Source of the DNA: JBBTWV01 sp038062615
GTDB lineage: Bacteria; Patescibacteriota; Gracilibacteria; UBA1369; UM-FILTER-53-11
NCBI GenBank assembly: GCA_038062615.1
Contig: JBBTWV010000020.1
Coordinates: forward strand, 1 to 21,062
Reading direction: 5' to 3'
Length of the DNA: 21,062 nucleotides
Shown: in pieces, positions 6,774 to 13,321 of the stretch
Numbering within the stretch: position 1 is the stretch's first letter
How the letters are laid out: each line of letters begins with the position of its first letter
The notes under the pieces: generated by a model
Told to the model about the DNA's origin: nothing
Seen by the model: the letters and a program-made list of their open reading frames with translations, nothing else
Database searches by the model: none
Made by a program: the position numbers and the translations under genes

Positions 6774-7799
6774 TTAGCCCAGCACTTTGTCCATCCGACC
6801 GCTCTGCGCGGCCAGTTTAATTTCTCGAGCAATGCGCCGGCCGGTGGACATGGGTTCTTTGTATCGTAAATCCGTGTACGGCGAGCCATTGATGTAAAGA
6901 TTCGTGCCGGCCACAATACGCGCCGAGATCTCAAAAACATACGTATTCAAATCTTTATCAATAATCATCTCCAAGCAAAATGGACCAAACAGACCACCCT
7001 TGCAGAGCTTCTGTGAAGCCGCCACCACGTTCTCACCCATCTCAAAAAGCTTGGGCAAAAGCGACTCACGAATCACCATCGGCATGTTTCCCGTAATGGT
7101 GTAACTCGTCTTGATATCCACTTGCAGCTGATCCTTAGCCGCAATGCGCCCAATGGAATCGGCGTTAGACTCATACCGTTTATCAAAACTCATAATTTCC
7201 AACTCACCCGTAAGCCGGGAATAAAAGTAGTGCACGTACACCGGCACACCCACGATATATTCCTGAATCGCATAATCTTTTTCATGAGGATAATCCTTCA
7301 TTCGCTCATAAAACTCATCGGGATTATTGGCGATAAAATAGCCAAGTCCGCCTTTTGCGCCGTGAAATTTTACAATCACCGCACGATCAATATCTTCGGG
7401 ATGTTTAAACACGGCAGGCTGGTTAAGACCGGCAGAAAGCAACCACTGTCGCTCTTTGGTACGGTCCGACTCCCATTCCAAAATCGCCTTGGTGCCAAAA
7501 TGCAGACACTTGAGCTGTTGGACGCGCTCCCAACCCAAATAGCTCACAAATGAGCCGTGTGGAATCACAATGGCATTCCTGGCCATGAGCTCTTTTTCGA
7601 TTTTAAAAAAGTGCTGAAAGCTCTCGATCTCAATAATTTCATCGGCCACGTTATAGCTCCGGTATGGCTTAGATTGGCCTTTTTGACAGACGACGACCGT
7701 TTCAAATCCTTCATCTTTGGCGCCTTTGAGGATTTGCAAAGCGGTATGACTGCCAATGGTGGCAATTCGGTATTTCTTAAAATTTTCTCCTTTTTTCAT
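6774..7799 (-). CDS. purP: formate-AICAR ligase (archaeal-type)
   Basis: PurP makes formyl-AICAR from AICAR, formate and ATP, replacing the folate-dependent PurH transformylase in archaea. The 341-aa protein has GSHTAL (16-21) in the N-terminal domain, VCQKGQSKPY (37-46), the glycine-rich ATP-grasp loop FHGAKGGLGYF (145-155), FEISARIVAGTN (289-300) and GSPY (305-308). All key motifs are present, so it should be active. It is the first gene of a minus-strand unit with its own promoter (7826-7854), followed by a PurP paralogue, a nucleotidylyltransferase and a glycosyltransferase. Its presence beside bacterial purH and purN is odd and suggests acquisition from archaea. Confidence 0.9.
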   Translation of the reverse strand: MKKGENFKKYRIATIGSHTALQILKGAKDEGFETVVVCQKGQSKPYRSYNVADEIIEIESFQHFFKIEKELMARNAIVIPHGSFVSYLGWERVQQLKCLHFGTKAILEWESDRTKERQWLLSAGLNQPAVFKHPEDIDRAVIVKFHGAKGGLGYFIANNPDEFYERMKDYPHEKDYAIQEYIVGVPVYVHYFYSRLTGELEIMSFDKRYESNADSIGRIAAKDQLQVDIKTSYTITGNMPMVIRESLLPKLFEMGENVVAASQKLCKGGLFGPFCLEMIIDKDLNTYVFEISARIVAGTNLYINGSPYTDLRYKEPMSTGRRIAREIKLAAQSGRMDKVLG

Positions 7800-7825
7800 C
7801 GGGATAAAATGAATGGTTTTGTGTT

Positions 7826-7854
7826 ATTTTAATGAGAAAAAAACTTTATGTCGA
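7826..7854 (-). promoter_or_regulatory. promoter of the purP operon
   Basis: On the minus strand a -35 TCGACA (7849-7854) and a -10 TAAAAT (7826-7831) are spaced by 17 bases. The predicted leader is about 20 bases. The -35 overlaps the end of the upstream hypothetical gene. Confidence 0.55.
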
Positions 7855-8508
7855 GAGTTTTGCGTCGGATGAACTCAATCTTTGATAAATAAACACCCCT
7901 CGATTGGCAACATTCCCCGGGTTAACATTTCTCAAAACTTCTTCATCTGGTCTAGCCCCCTCAAGCATTGTGAACGTTCGAACTGCTTCCGTGCCCCCTA
8001 CTAACAATGGAAACTCCAAATTCAATATTTGTATAGACCCTGAGGCTTTGTTATCCAATAATAAGTTCCGCGAAAGGCCGATTATTTGATGCACTTCTCC
8101 AGGGGGCACAGGAAGAGTGATTTGCGAAAAACGAGCTTCCCCAGAAAGGTTCGATGAATTTACCATTACAACCGGAGCGCCAACTTCTCCTTCTAGTAAT
8201 ACATCTTTGCCTTTGGTCCTATCACTTCCTGTTCCCACGCTCGGTTCTCGCACCAGCATCCTCATGCCTTGAATACCTACTCTTCTCCCATCCGGTAAAA
8301 TACAATGGCTTGGTTCAATGAGAACAATATGGCGATTATGCTCAAAACCCAAATCAGCTAAGCGCTTTGTAAACCATTCAATGAGTTTTGGTAAAACATC
8401 AGGTTTACTTAGCACCTGCTCCCCCAAAGGGTCAAAACGATCCGGAAGAATTTGAGCACATTGGCGTATTGCCTCTTCCCTGACAGGAGCTTCTGGTAAA
8501 GCAGACAT
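7846..8508 (-). CDS. hypothetical protein (220 aa)
   Basis: I do not recognise this protein. It is soluble in character, with no signal peptide or membrane segment. The first third is helical (EEAIRQCAQILPDRFD and LPKLIEWFTKRLADLGFE). The middle and end look beta-rich, with HIVLIEPSHCILPDGRRVGIQGMRMLV and FSQITLPVPPGEVHQIIGLSRNLLLD. No nucleotide-binding or catalytic motif stands out. It follows the 216-aa gene by 16 bases and shares its strong promoter. The serine- and proline-containing, lysine-poor composition differs from the lysine-rich neighbours, which could reflect recent acquisition. Start is the ATG after a TTTT run, with no Shine-Dalgarno. Confidence 0.65.
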   Translation of the reverse strand: MSALPEAPVREEAIRQCAQILPDRFDPLGEQVLSKPDVLPKLIEWFTKRLADLGFEHNRHIVLIEPSHCILPDGRRVGIQGMRMLVREPSVGTGSDRTKGKDVLLEGEVGAPVVMVNSSNLSGEARFSQITLPVPPGEVHQIIGLSRNLLLDNKASGSIQILNLEFPLLVGGTEAVRTFTMLEGARPDEEVLRNVNPGNVANRGVFIYQRLSSSDAKLST

Positions 8509-8524
8509 AAAATATATTTAAAAC

Positions 8525-9175
8525 TCAAATAGTAATTCCATGGGTATCCGGAGCTGGAAAAGGAGCCGGTGCACTAAAACCATTTTCAATAAAAACCCTG
8601 ACTGCCCTAAGTAATGCATTAGCCGTCTCGACCTCTAGAGCTACCTCTTCCGCATATTCAAATACTAACTCGGCATTCCCCGCATGATCGCCAATATCAG
8701 CGGTCTGGTCAGCAGCATGCTCAAGCTGCGGAAGAAACATCTCATATTGTCTGTGGGATTTAAACCAAGTAACAATAATTCCAATTCCATTCACGGTTTC
8801 CTTTCCCAAAAAACGTGTAACTTCAAGCAGTGCAGCATGCATATCATTGGCCAACATTTCATTTTCCAGTCGGATTTTCTCTGCTCGATCTGCTATGCCT
8901 TTGATGGTTGAAGCACACGCACGAACTCTCCGATACACCTCACTTGAAGGCACTGCTGATTCCAACAATCTGCAAACATTACTAAATAATCTCACAGCAT
9001 CCTCATAAGAAATGCCCACAAGTAGTTCTTCACACCTTTCAATGGCTCCCGCTTCAGAACCTGCTGCCCCTGAATTATGTTCCTTTATTGCAATTACAAA
9101 ATTCCCAGAATCCCCAGAAATTGAAACATCAAAATTATCGATTTTTTTATCGTGTGTAAAAGATTCGAGTGACAT
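8525..9175 (-). CDS. hypothetical protein (216 aa)
   Basis: I do not recognise this protein. It has a short beta-like N-terminus (IDNFDVSISGDSGNFVIAIKE, read in two parts around residue 20). A long helical region runs from about 43 to 200, rich in Ala and Glu, with patterns compatible with coiled coil or a helical bundle. The tail is proline-rich (APAPFPAPD). There is no signal peptide or membrane segment. It is the first gene of a two-gene unit transcribed from a near-consensus promoter whose -35 box overlaps the purH stop codon. A strong dedicated promoter for an unknown pair in such a compact genome suggests an abundant product. Confidence 0.65.
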   Translation of the reverse strand: MSLESFTHDKKIDNFDVSISGDSGNFVIAIKEHNSGAAGSEAGAIERCEELLVGISYEDAVRLFSNVCRLLESAVPSSEVYRRVRACASTIKGIADRAEKIRLENEMLANDMHAALLEVTRFLGKETVNGIGIIVTWFKSHRQYEMFLPQLEHAADQTADIGDHAGNAELVFEYAEEVALEVETANALLRAVRVFIENGFSAPAPFPAPDTHGITI

Positions 9176-9203
9176 ACATGTGTAGGGTTAAATGTAAGGC
9201 AGA

Positions 9204-9231
9204 ATTATAGGGCTTTTGCGATACTTGTCAA
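9204..9231 (-). promoter_or_regulatory. near-consensus sigma-70 promoter for the two unknown genes
   Basis: On the minus strand there is a perfect TTGACA (9226-9231) and a perfect TATAAT (9204-9209) with a 16-base spacer. Transcription would start near 9197, 22 bases before the ATG at 9175. The TGA stop of purH (9228-9230) lies within the -35 box. Confidence 0.75.
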
Positions 9232-10775
9232 TGCCTAAATAACCTGATACCTGTAAAAACCATCGCCACGCCAAGACGATCTGCAGCAGCAATCACCTCA
9301 GCATCCTTTACCGACCCACCTGGAGAAATTATCGCCACCGCTCCGGCTTTGGCGGCTTCCTCCAGGGCATCCGGAAAGGGGAAAAACGCATCGGAAGCCA
9401 TCACCGAATCCTTCAATCTCTCACCACCTTTTTGCGCCGCAATCCAAACACTATCAACACGCGACATCTGCCCCGCGCCAATAGCAACGGCCGTATCCGT
9501 GCCATTTTCTGCTTTGGCAAAAACCACCGCGTTGCTCATCACATGCTTACAAACTGCATTGGCAAAAAGCATGGCGCGAACCTGCTCCGGCGTCGGCTTC
9601 TTTTTGGTAACCACCTTTAAATCTTTTTCAGTGACCACATAGGTATTAGCCGTCTGTACCAAAATGCCTCCCGCCACTTTTTTAACATCGCGCTTCTCGG
9701 CATCCAGCTGCAATGGGCCTGTTTCAAGAAGCCTCAAATTTGGCTTAGTCTTGAGCATCTCCAGAGCCTTAGCCTCAAATGACGGCGCAATAATGACTTC
9801 AATAAAAATCTTGTGAGCCTGAATATATTCCGCAATTTTTTCCGTCACCGGCCGGTTGAGCGCTACCACCGAACCAAACGCCGACTTGGTATCCACTTTA
9901 AAACTCACATCAAAAGCTTCTTCAATATTGTGCGCTAAGGCCACGCCACACGGATTATTATGTTTGATAAATGCCACGGAAGGTTTCTCAAACTCCTTCA
10001 CTAATTCCAATGCCGAGTTGGCATCCACAATATTATTGAAAGAAAGTTCTTTGCCATGCAGCACCTTGGCATTGGTGACATTGGCATCATGATTTTCTGG
10101 ATTGCGGAAAAAAGCGGCTTTCTGATGCGGATTTTCGCCATACCTGAGCGAGCGGACTTTTTCGTAATGCAAATCCAAAAGCTCGGGCTTATGCAAAATT
10201 TTTCGGAACCAACACGAAATGGCGTAATCATACGCCGACGTTTTCTCAAAAACTTTCCACGCTAACTCTCGGCGAGTTTCTAAAGTCGTATCACCATTTT
10301 TTTCAATTTCATCGGCTACTTTTTCGTAATCCTCGGCACTCGTCACCACGGTTACGTAGGTAAAGTTTTTGGCGGCGGCACGCAATAAACTTGGCCCGCC
10401 AATATCAATTTGTTCAATCGCTTCAGCCTCCAAAGCGCCCTCTTGCTCCACCGTTTTTTCAAAGGGATACAAGTTCACCACCACCAAATCAATCATGGAA
10501 GTGCCCGATTTCTCCGCCTCGCTCATGTCATTTTTATCACACCGTCGCGCCAAAATTCCTCCAAAAATTTTAGGATGCAAGGTCTTCACGCGCCCGCCCA
10601 TAACTTCAGGCGAACCCGTATAAACAGAAACATCAGTAACGGCAATTCCCGCATCACGAAGCGCTTTTGCGGTGCCTCCCGTAGAAATAATCTCAATTTT
10701 TTTGGCAGCCAAACGCTTGGCAAACGGCACCAGACCGGTTTTATCACTAACGGATATAAGTGCTCTCTTTATCAT
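9228..10775 (-). CDS. purH: bifunctional AICAR transformylase / IMP cyclohydrolase
   Basis: PurH performs the last two steps of IMP synthesis, using 10-formyltetrahydrofolate. At 515 aa it is full length (E. coli 529). The N-terminal cyclohydrolase domain shows STGGTAKAL (31-39) and SPEVMGGRVKTLHP (55-68). The transformylase domain shows RYGENPHQ (211-218), the catalytic Lys271-His272 pair in KHNNPCGVA, GAGQMSRVDS (433-442) and SDAFFPFPD (461-469). Both domains therefore look intact, and the AICAR formylation step overlaps with that of the nearby purP. It appears monocistronic. A repeat-rich stretch lies before it and the promoter of the next genes overlaps its stop. The start ATG has no clear Shine-Dalgarno. 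Confidence 0.96.
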   Translation of the reverse strand: MIKRALISVSDKTGLVPFAKRLAAKKIEIISTGGTAKALRDAGIAVTDVSVYTGSPEVMGGRVKTLHPKIFGGILARRCDKNDMSEAEKSGTSMIDLVVVNLYPFEKTVEQEGALEAEAIEQIDIGGPSLLRAAAKNFTYVTVVTSAEDYEKVADEIEKNGDTTLETRRELAWKVFEKTSAYDYAISCWFRKILHKPELLDLHYEKVRSLRYGENPHQKAAFFRNPENHDANVTNAKVLHGKELSFNNIVDANSALELVKEFEKPSVAFIKHNNPCGVALAHNIEEAFDVSFKVDTKSAFGSVVALNRPVTEKIAEYIQAHKIFIEVIIAPSFEAKALEMLKTKPNLRLLETGPLQLDAEKRDVKKVAGGILVQTANTYVVTEKDLKVVTKKKPTPEQVRAMLFANAVCKHVMSNAVVFAKAENGTDTAVAIGAGQMSRVDSVWIAAQKGGERLKDSVMASDAFFPFPDALEEAAKAGAVAIISPGGSVKDAEVIAAADRLGVAMVFTGIRLFRH

Positions 10776-10812
10776 ATAGCTGAATCAATTATGCGAGCGC
10801 ACAGCGCGAGCG

Positions 10813-10864
10813 CGAAGGTCGAGTGAAGGAGTCCAAGCGTCCCCGCGAAGGACGACTGAACGAG
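10813..10864. repeat. short tandem repeat between purH and yidD
   Basis: CGAAGGTCGAGTGAAGGAG (10813-10831) recurs as CGAAGGACGACTGAACGAG (10846-10864), 16 of 19 identical, with a 33-base period. The surrounding 10785-10870 is unusually GC-rich and CpG-rich and has no gene. Confidence 0.5.
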
Positions 10865-10879
10865 GCCTGAGCTTAAACA

Positions 10880-11146
10880 TTAAGGCACATCGGTGCCGCC
10901 GCGGCTGCAAGGGTTACATCTCAAAATACGCCAAACTCCTTTAGAGCAGCCCACCAAAACCCCGCGGTGCAGAATAGCCAAGCGGGTGTACTCGGAGCAA
11001 CTGGGTTGAAACTTGCAGTATCCATGGGGAAAGAAAACTTTGAAAAGTCCGTGGTCTGGAGAAAGAGTTTTTTGATAGAGCTGAATGAGCCACACGAAGG
11101 GAGCGCGAATAAACCGCACGCCGAAATCAAAAAATCGCTTTACCAT
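10880..11146 (-). CDS. yidD: membrane protein insertion efficiency factor YidD
   Basis: A small YidD-family protein (88 aa; family about 70-85). YidD helps YidC/Sec insert inner membrane proteins and acts at the cytoplasmic face. The signature is complete: IQLYQKTLSPDHG (21-33), CKFQPSCSEYTRLAILHRG (44-62), and WRILRCNPCSRGGTDVP at the end. A hydrophobic and basic N-terminus fits an amphipathic membrane-binding helix. It is often found beside rnpA and yidC, but those neighbours are absent here. It starts 15 bases after a terminator that closes the M23 peptidase gene, so it probably has its own transcription start or depends on readthrough. Confidence 0.93.
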   Translation of the reverse strand: MVKRFFDFGVRFIRAPFVWLIQLYQKTLSPDHGLFKVFFPHGYCKFQPSCSEYTRLAILHRGVLVGCSKGVWRILRCNPCSRGGTDVP

Positions 11147-11160
11147 GATTAAAACTCAAG

Positions 11161-11184
11161 AAAAAACCCTCGTAAGTCTACGAG
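11161..11184 (-). terminator. terminator after the LysM/M23 peptidase gene
   Basis: A perfect 6-bp stem CTCGTA/TACGAG (11169-11174 and 11179-11184) with a 4-base loop is followed on the minus strand by GG and six T. It lies between the peptidase stop (11230) and the yidD start (11146). Confidence 0.6.
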
Positions 11185-11203
11185 AAACCGCCTTTTCTGT
11201 AAA

Positions 11204-11229
11204 GGTCCTTCGACAAGCTCAGGATGACA
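11204..11229. repeat. CTTCGACAAGCTCAGGATGA-type repeat
   Basis: The motif CCTTCGACAAGCTCAGGATG, found widely dispersed in many environmental bacterial genomes, lies just past the peptidase stop. Only one copy occurs in this window. Recognition is from general knowledge, not a search. Confidence 0.55.
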
Positions 11230-12489
11230 TTAAAACCAATTGGATGGATTCACCTTCACCGCACCATCTCGAACCTCAAAATGCAGGTGGATACCCGTAC
11301 TTCCACGTACACGACCCGTATTGCTCATCTGGCCTATAGCCTGGCCCGTATCCACGGACTGCCCTTCTTCCGCATAAATCGTTCCCATATGTGCGTAGAG
11401 CGTCTGCACGTTGTCGCCATGATCAATAATCACATAATTTCCATAACCATTTCCGCAAGAATAATCCACTTTTACATCACGGGACGTACAACCAGTATTC
11501 ACCTTCGCAATTTTCCCTTTAAAAGAGGCCCAAATATCCGGCTTAGAAGAGTTGGCAATGTCATCAGCAGGATGATGGCTACTGTAATACTGCGTGATTT
11601 TGCCGTTGGTAGGGAAGATAAACTTCTTGCCGTTGCTTGGCTTGGCAGTTGATCCAATGGCAATTTTAGCCTGAATTCCATTGCCGCGAGGTGAAGCGCG
11701 AGTACCGTCTCGGCTTTCCTGCGCCACTTCCTTCTTTTTGCCGCCTGGAATAAAGAGCATCTGCCCCTTTTGAACCGCGCCGCCATCTAAATTGTTATGT
11801 TCCTGAATCAGGTTCGCATCCACCTCAAAAGCCTTGGCAATACTGGAGAGCGTCTCATTATTTTTGGAGACCAGGTAACTTACGCCATCAACCGAAGGGA
11901 TCACCAAGGTCTGGCCAATTTTAAGGGTGGAACTCTCTGAGATTGAATTTTCCCAAACAAGTGTTTGTACATTGATGCCATACAGAGCAGCAATGCTGGA
12001 GAGATTATCACCGGACACCACCGTGTGCTTTACAGAATCCGTGAGACCAATTCTGCTGACCTCAGCGGTTTCAGGGCTGGTATTAAGAACAAAATCCTCA
12101 TCATTCATCAAAAAAGGAGGGAGGAACTCACCATCATCGGCTTCAATAAAATCAGCATCCGTATCGGCATAGTAACTATCGGCGGTAAAACCCGTTTCAA
12201 GGAGGTGCGAAGGAGCAAAAGACGTAACCACCAGAAGTGCAACTCCCACCACTACTGTCTGGCGGATAAACTTCTTAAATGGATCATGAAGGGCTGGCGT
12301 ACTCCATCGGGACGGCTGCCTAAAAAAACGACGCTGAAGATTTCTCACGAATCCTGTGACGTCGAGAAGGAATCGAAAAACTCCGCGGGAGAAAAAGAGA
12401 GAGCGGAGGAAGACGCGCTTATGTCTTCGGCTCTTTGCCAGCAAGTTGGCTGTCATTGGTTCCTGTGGCTCAGTCGGTTGGAGGTCCAT
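11230..12489 (-). CDS. membrane-anchored LysM / M23 peptidase
   Basis: A peptidoglycan hydrolase or cell-separation factor outside the membrane. Domains in order are a basic cytoplasmic N-terminus (1-75), one membrane segment (about 78-94), an acidic linker, two LysM domains (about 155-197 and 205-248) that bind glycan, and a M23 domain (289-419). Zinc ligands are visible: His306 and Asp310 (HPADD, H-x3-D) and His403 in HLHFEVR, with catalytic His367 in LYAHM. Activity is therefore likely. A low-complexity stretch at 253-272 (SRDGTRASPRGNG) may be a small inserted repeat. The start at 12489 has no ribosome site; an ATG at 12456 is preceded by AGGA and may be the true start. Confidence 0.9.
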   Translation of the reverse strand: MDLQPTEPQEPMTANLLAKSRRHKRVFLRSLFFSRGVFRFLLDVTGFVRNLQRRFFRQPSRWSTPALHDPFKKFIRQTVVVGVALLVVTSFAPSHLLETGFTADSYYADTDADFIEADDGEFLPPFLMNDEDFVLNTSPETAEVSRIGLTDSVKHTVVSGDNLSSIAALYGINVQTLVWENSISESSTLKIGQTLVIPSVDGVSYLVSKNNETLSSIAKAFEVDANLIQEHNNLDGGAVQKGQMLFIPGGKKKEVAQESRDGTRASPRGNGIQAKIAIGSTAKPSNGKKFIFPTNGKITQYYSSHHPADDIANSSKPDIWASFKGKIAKVNTGCTSRDVKVDYSCGNGYGNYVIIDHGDNVQTLYAHMGTIYAEEGQSVDTGQAIGQMSNTGRVRGSTGIHLHFEVRDGAVKVNPSNWF

Positions 12490-12514
12490 AGTTAAGACTC
12501 AAGAACGAGAGAAA

Positions 12515-12557
12515 GGTTGCTACGCATTAATTGCCTAGCCTCGCTACGGCTCGGCCT
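12515..12557 (+). repeat. family A repeat, copy 3 (intergenic)
   Basis: GGTTGCTACGCATTAATT is followed by GCCTCGCTACGGCTCGGCC; the internal hairpin is shortened compared with other copies. It occupies the start of the 12490-12771 gap, which otherwise holds only a terminator. Confidence 0.75.
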
Positions 12558-12676
12558 GTTTGAGGGGTTTTTATAGTTATCGGGAAGAGTTTAGGCTAGC
12601 TGGCAACAAAGGCAAGTACCACTATTTGGCTTTCTATATAAATGTTGCAGGATATACAAAATATGCTTAACAGGTT

Positions 12677-12713
12677 AAAAATTGAGCCTCGCAAGAGGTT
12701 AGCACTGGCTCAA
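12677..12713 (-). terminator. terminator of the LemA-like gene
   Basis: TTGAGCC (12682-12688) and GGCTCAA (12707-12713) form a perfect 7-bp stem, with a competing inner CCTC/GAGG pair. On the minus strand it is followed by TTTTT (12677-12681). It lies about 60 bases past the stop at 12772. Confidence 0.6.
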
Positions 12714-12771
12714 TATGGTATAATTTTGTCAATGGGTTAGAAGTTGCCAAAAATCCTATTTATTCTTTTGA

Positions 12772-13281
12772 TCACACCGGGGGAAGGACTTTGGAATGCC
12801 TTACAGGGAAGGCAAATTCAAAAACCTTGTACCAAGGCAACCTAGTAGAGCGCTGGAACTTTTGAAGGCTAAAGTTGTAGTCATTCAGAGCAATTCTGGT
12901 CTTTTCTAAGAGATCCTGGAACTCCTGTTTGAGTGAAAGAAGGTTGGAATTGGCTTTGGAGCCAGCTGAGGATTCTATTTGGCGGAAAGATCCGGCAAGG
13001 AGATCGGTAAGCTGTTTTTCAAGCTGAACCTCCTCAAGAAGACTCATCTGGCCGGTTGACACCTTCGCACGAAGATCAATAATTTTTTGCGATTCAAGCT
13101 TGAGACCAGGAAGAAGGGCTGACTGCTCTAGTAAAAGAGGAATTCGGTGGCGGCGGCTCCAGAGGAGTTCCATAAGAATATGCTCGCGATGCGAAACCTC
13201 CTGGGCCTGAGAAGCCAGGATGGTGGCCAGTATAATAAGGGCGAAGACGATGAGAATGGCAATAATCCAGGGCCAGAGCAT
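12772..13281 (-). CDS. LemA-like membrane protein
   Basis: A 169-aa protein with one N-terminal membrane segment (about 4-23), followed by a long helical domain. The segment SKANSNLLSLKQEFQDLLEKTRIALNDYNFSLQKF (given here around residue 110-145 in family terms), with its final YN..LQKFQ pattern, resembles the core of LemA proteins, as do the two preceding long helices. LemA proteins have an extracytoplasmic helical bundle; their role is not well established, although some are linked to envelope proteases. The usual downstream partner (an HtpX or TPM-domain gene) is not adjacent. It is transcribed divergently from the ligase gene and has its own terminator. Confidence 0.6.
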   Translation of the reverse strand: MLWPWIIAILIVFALIILATILASQAQEVSHREHILMELLWSRRHRIPLLLEQSALLPGLKLESQKIIDLRAKVSTGQMSLLEEVQLEKQLTDLLAGSFRQIESSAGSKANSNLLSLKQEFQDLLEKTRIALNDYNFSLQKFQRSTRLPWYKVFEFAFPVRHSKVLPPV

Positions 13282-13321
13282 AGTTGGTGAGAAAGAGAAC
13301 TAGCTCTATTATAGTAGAGAT

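Noticed and set aside
11965..12495. A 176-codon plus-strand frame opposite the LysM/M23 gene
   Set aside because: It is antisense to a gene with complete LysM and M23 motifs and encodes a low-complexity basic product.
12719..12724. TATAAT with extended TGG on the plus strand as a promoter
   Set aside because: No -35 at proper spacing and no plus-strand gene directly downstream; the next plus-strand gene begins about 600 bases away, beyond a minus-strand gene.
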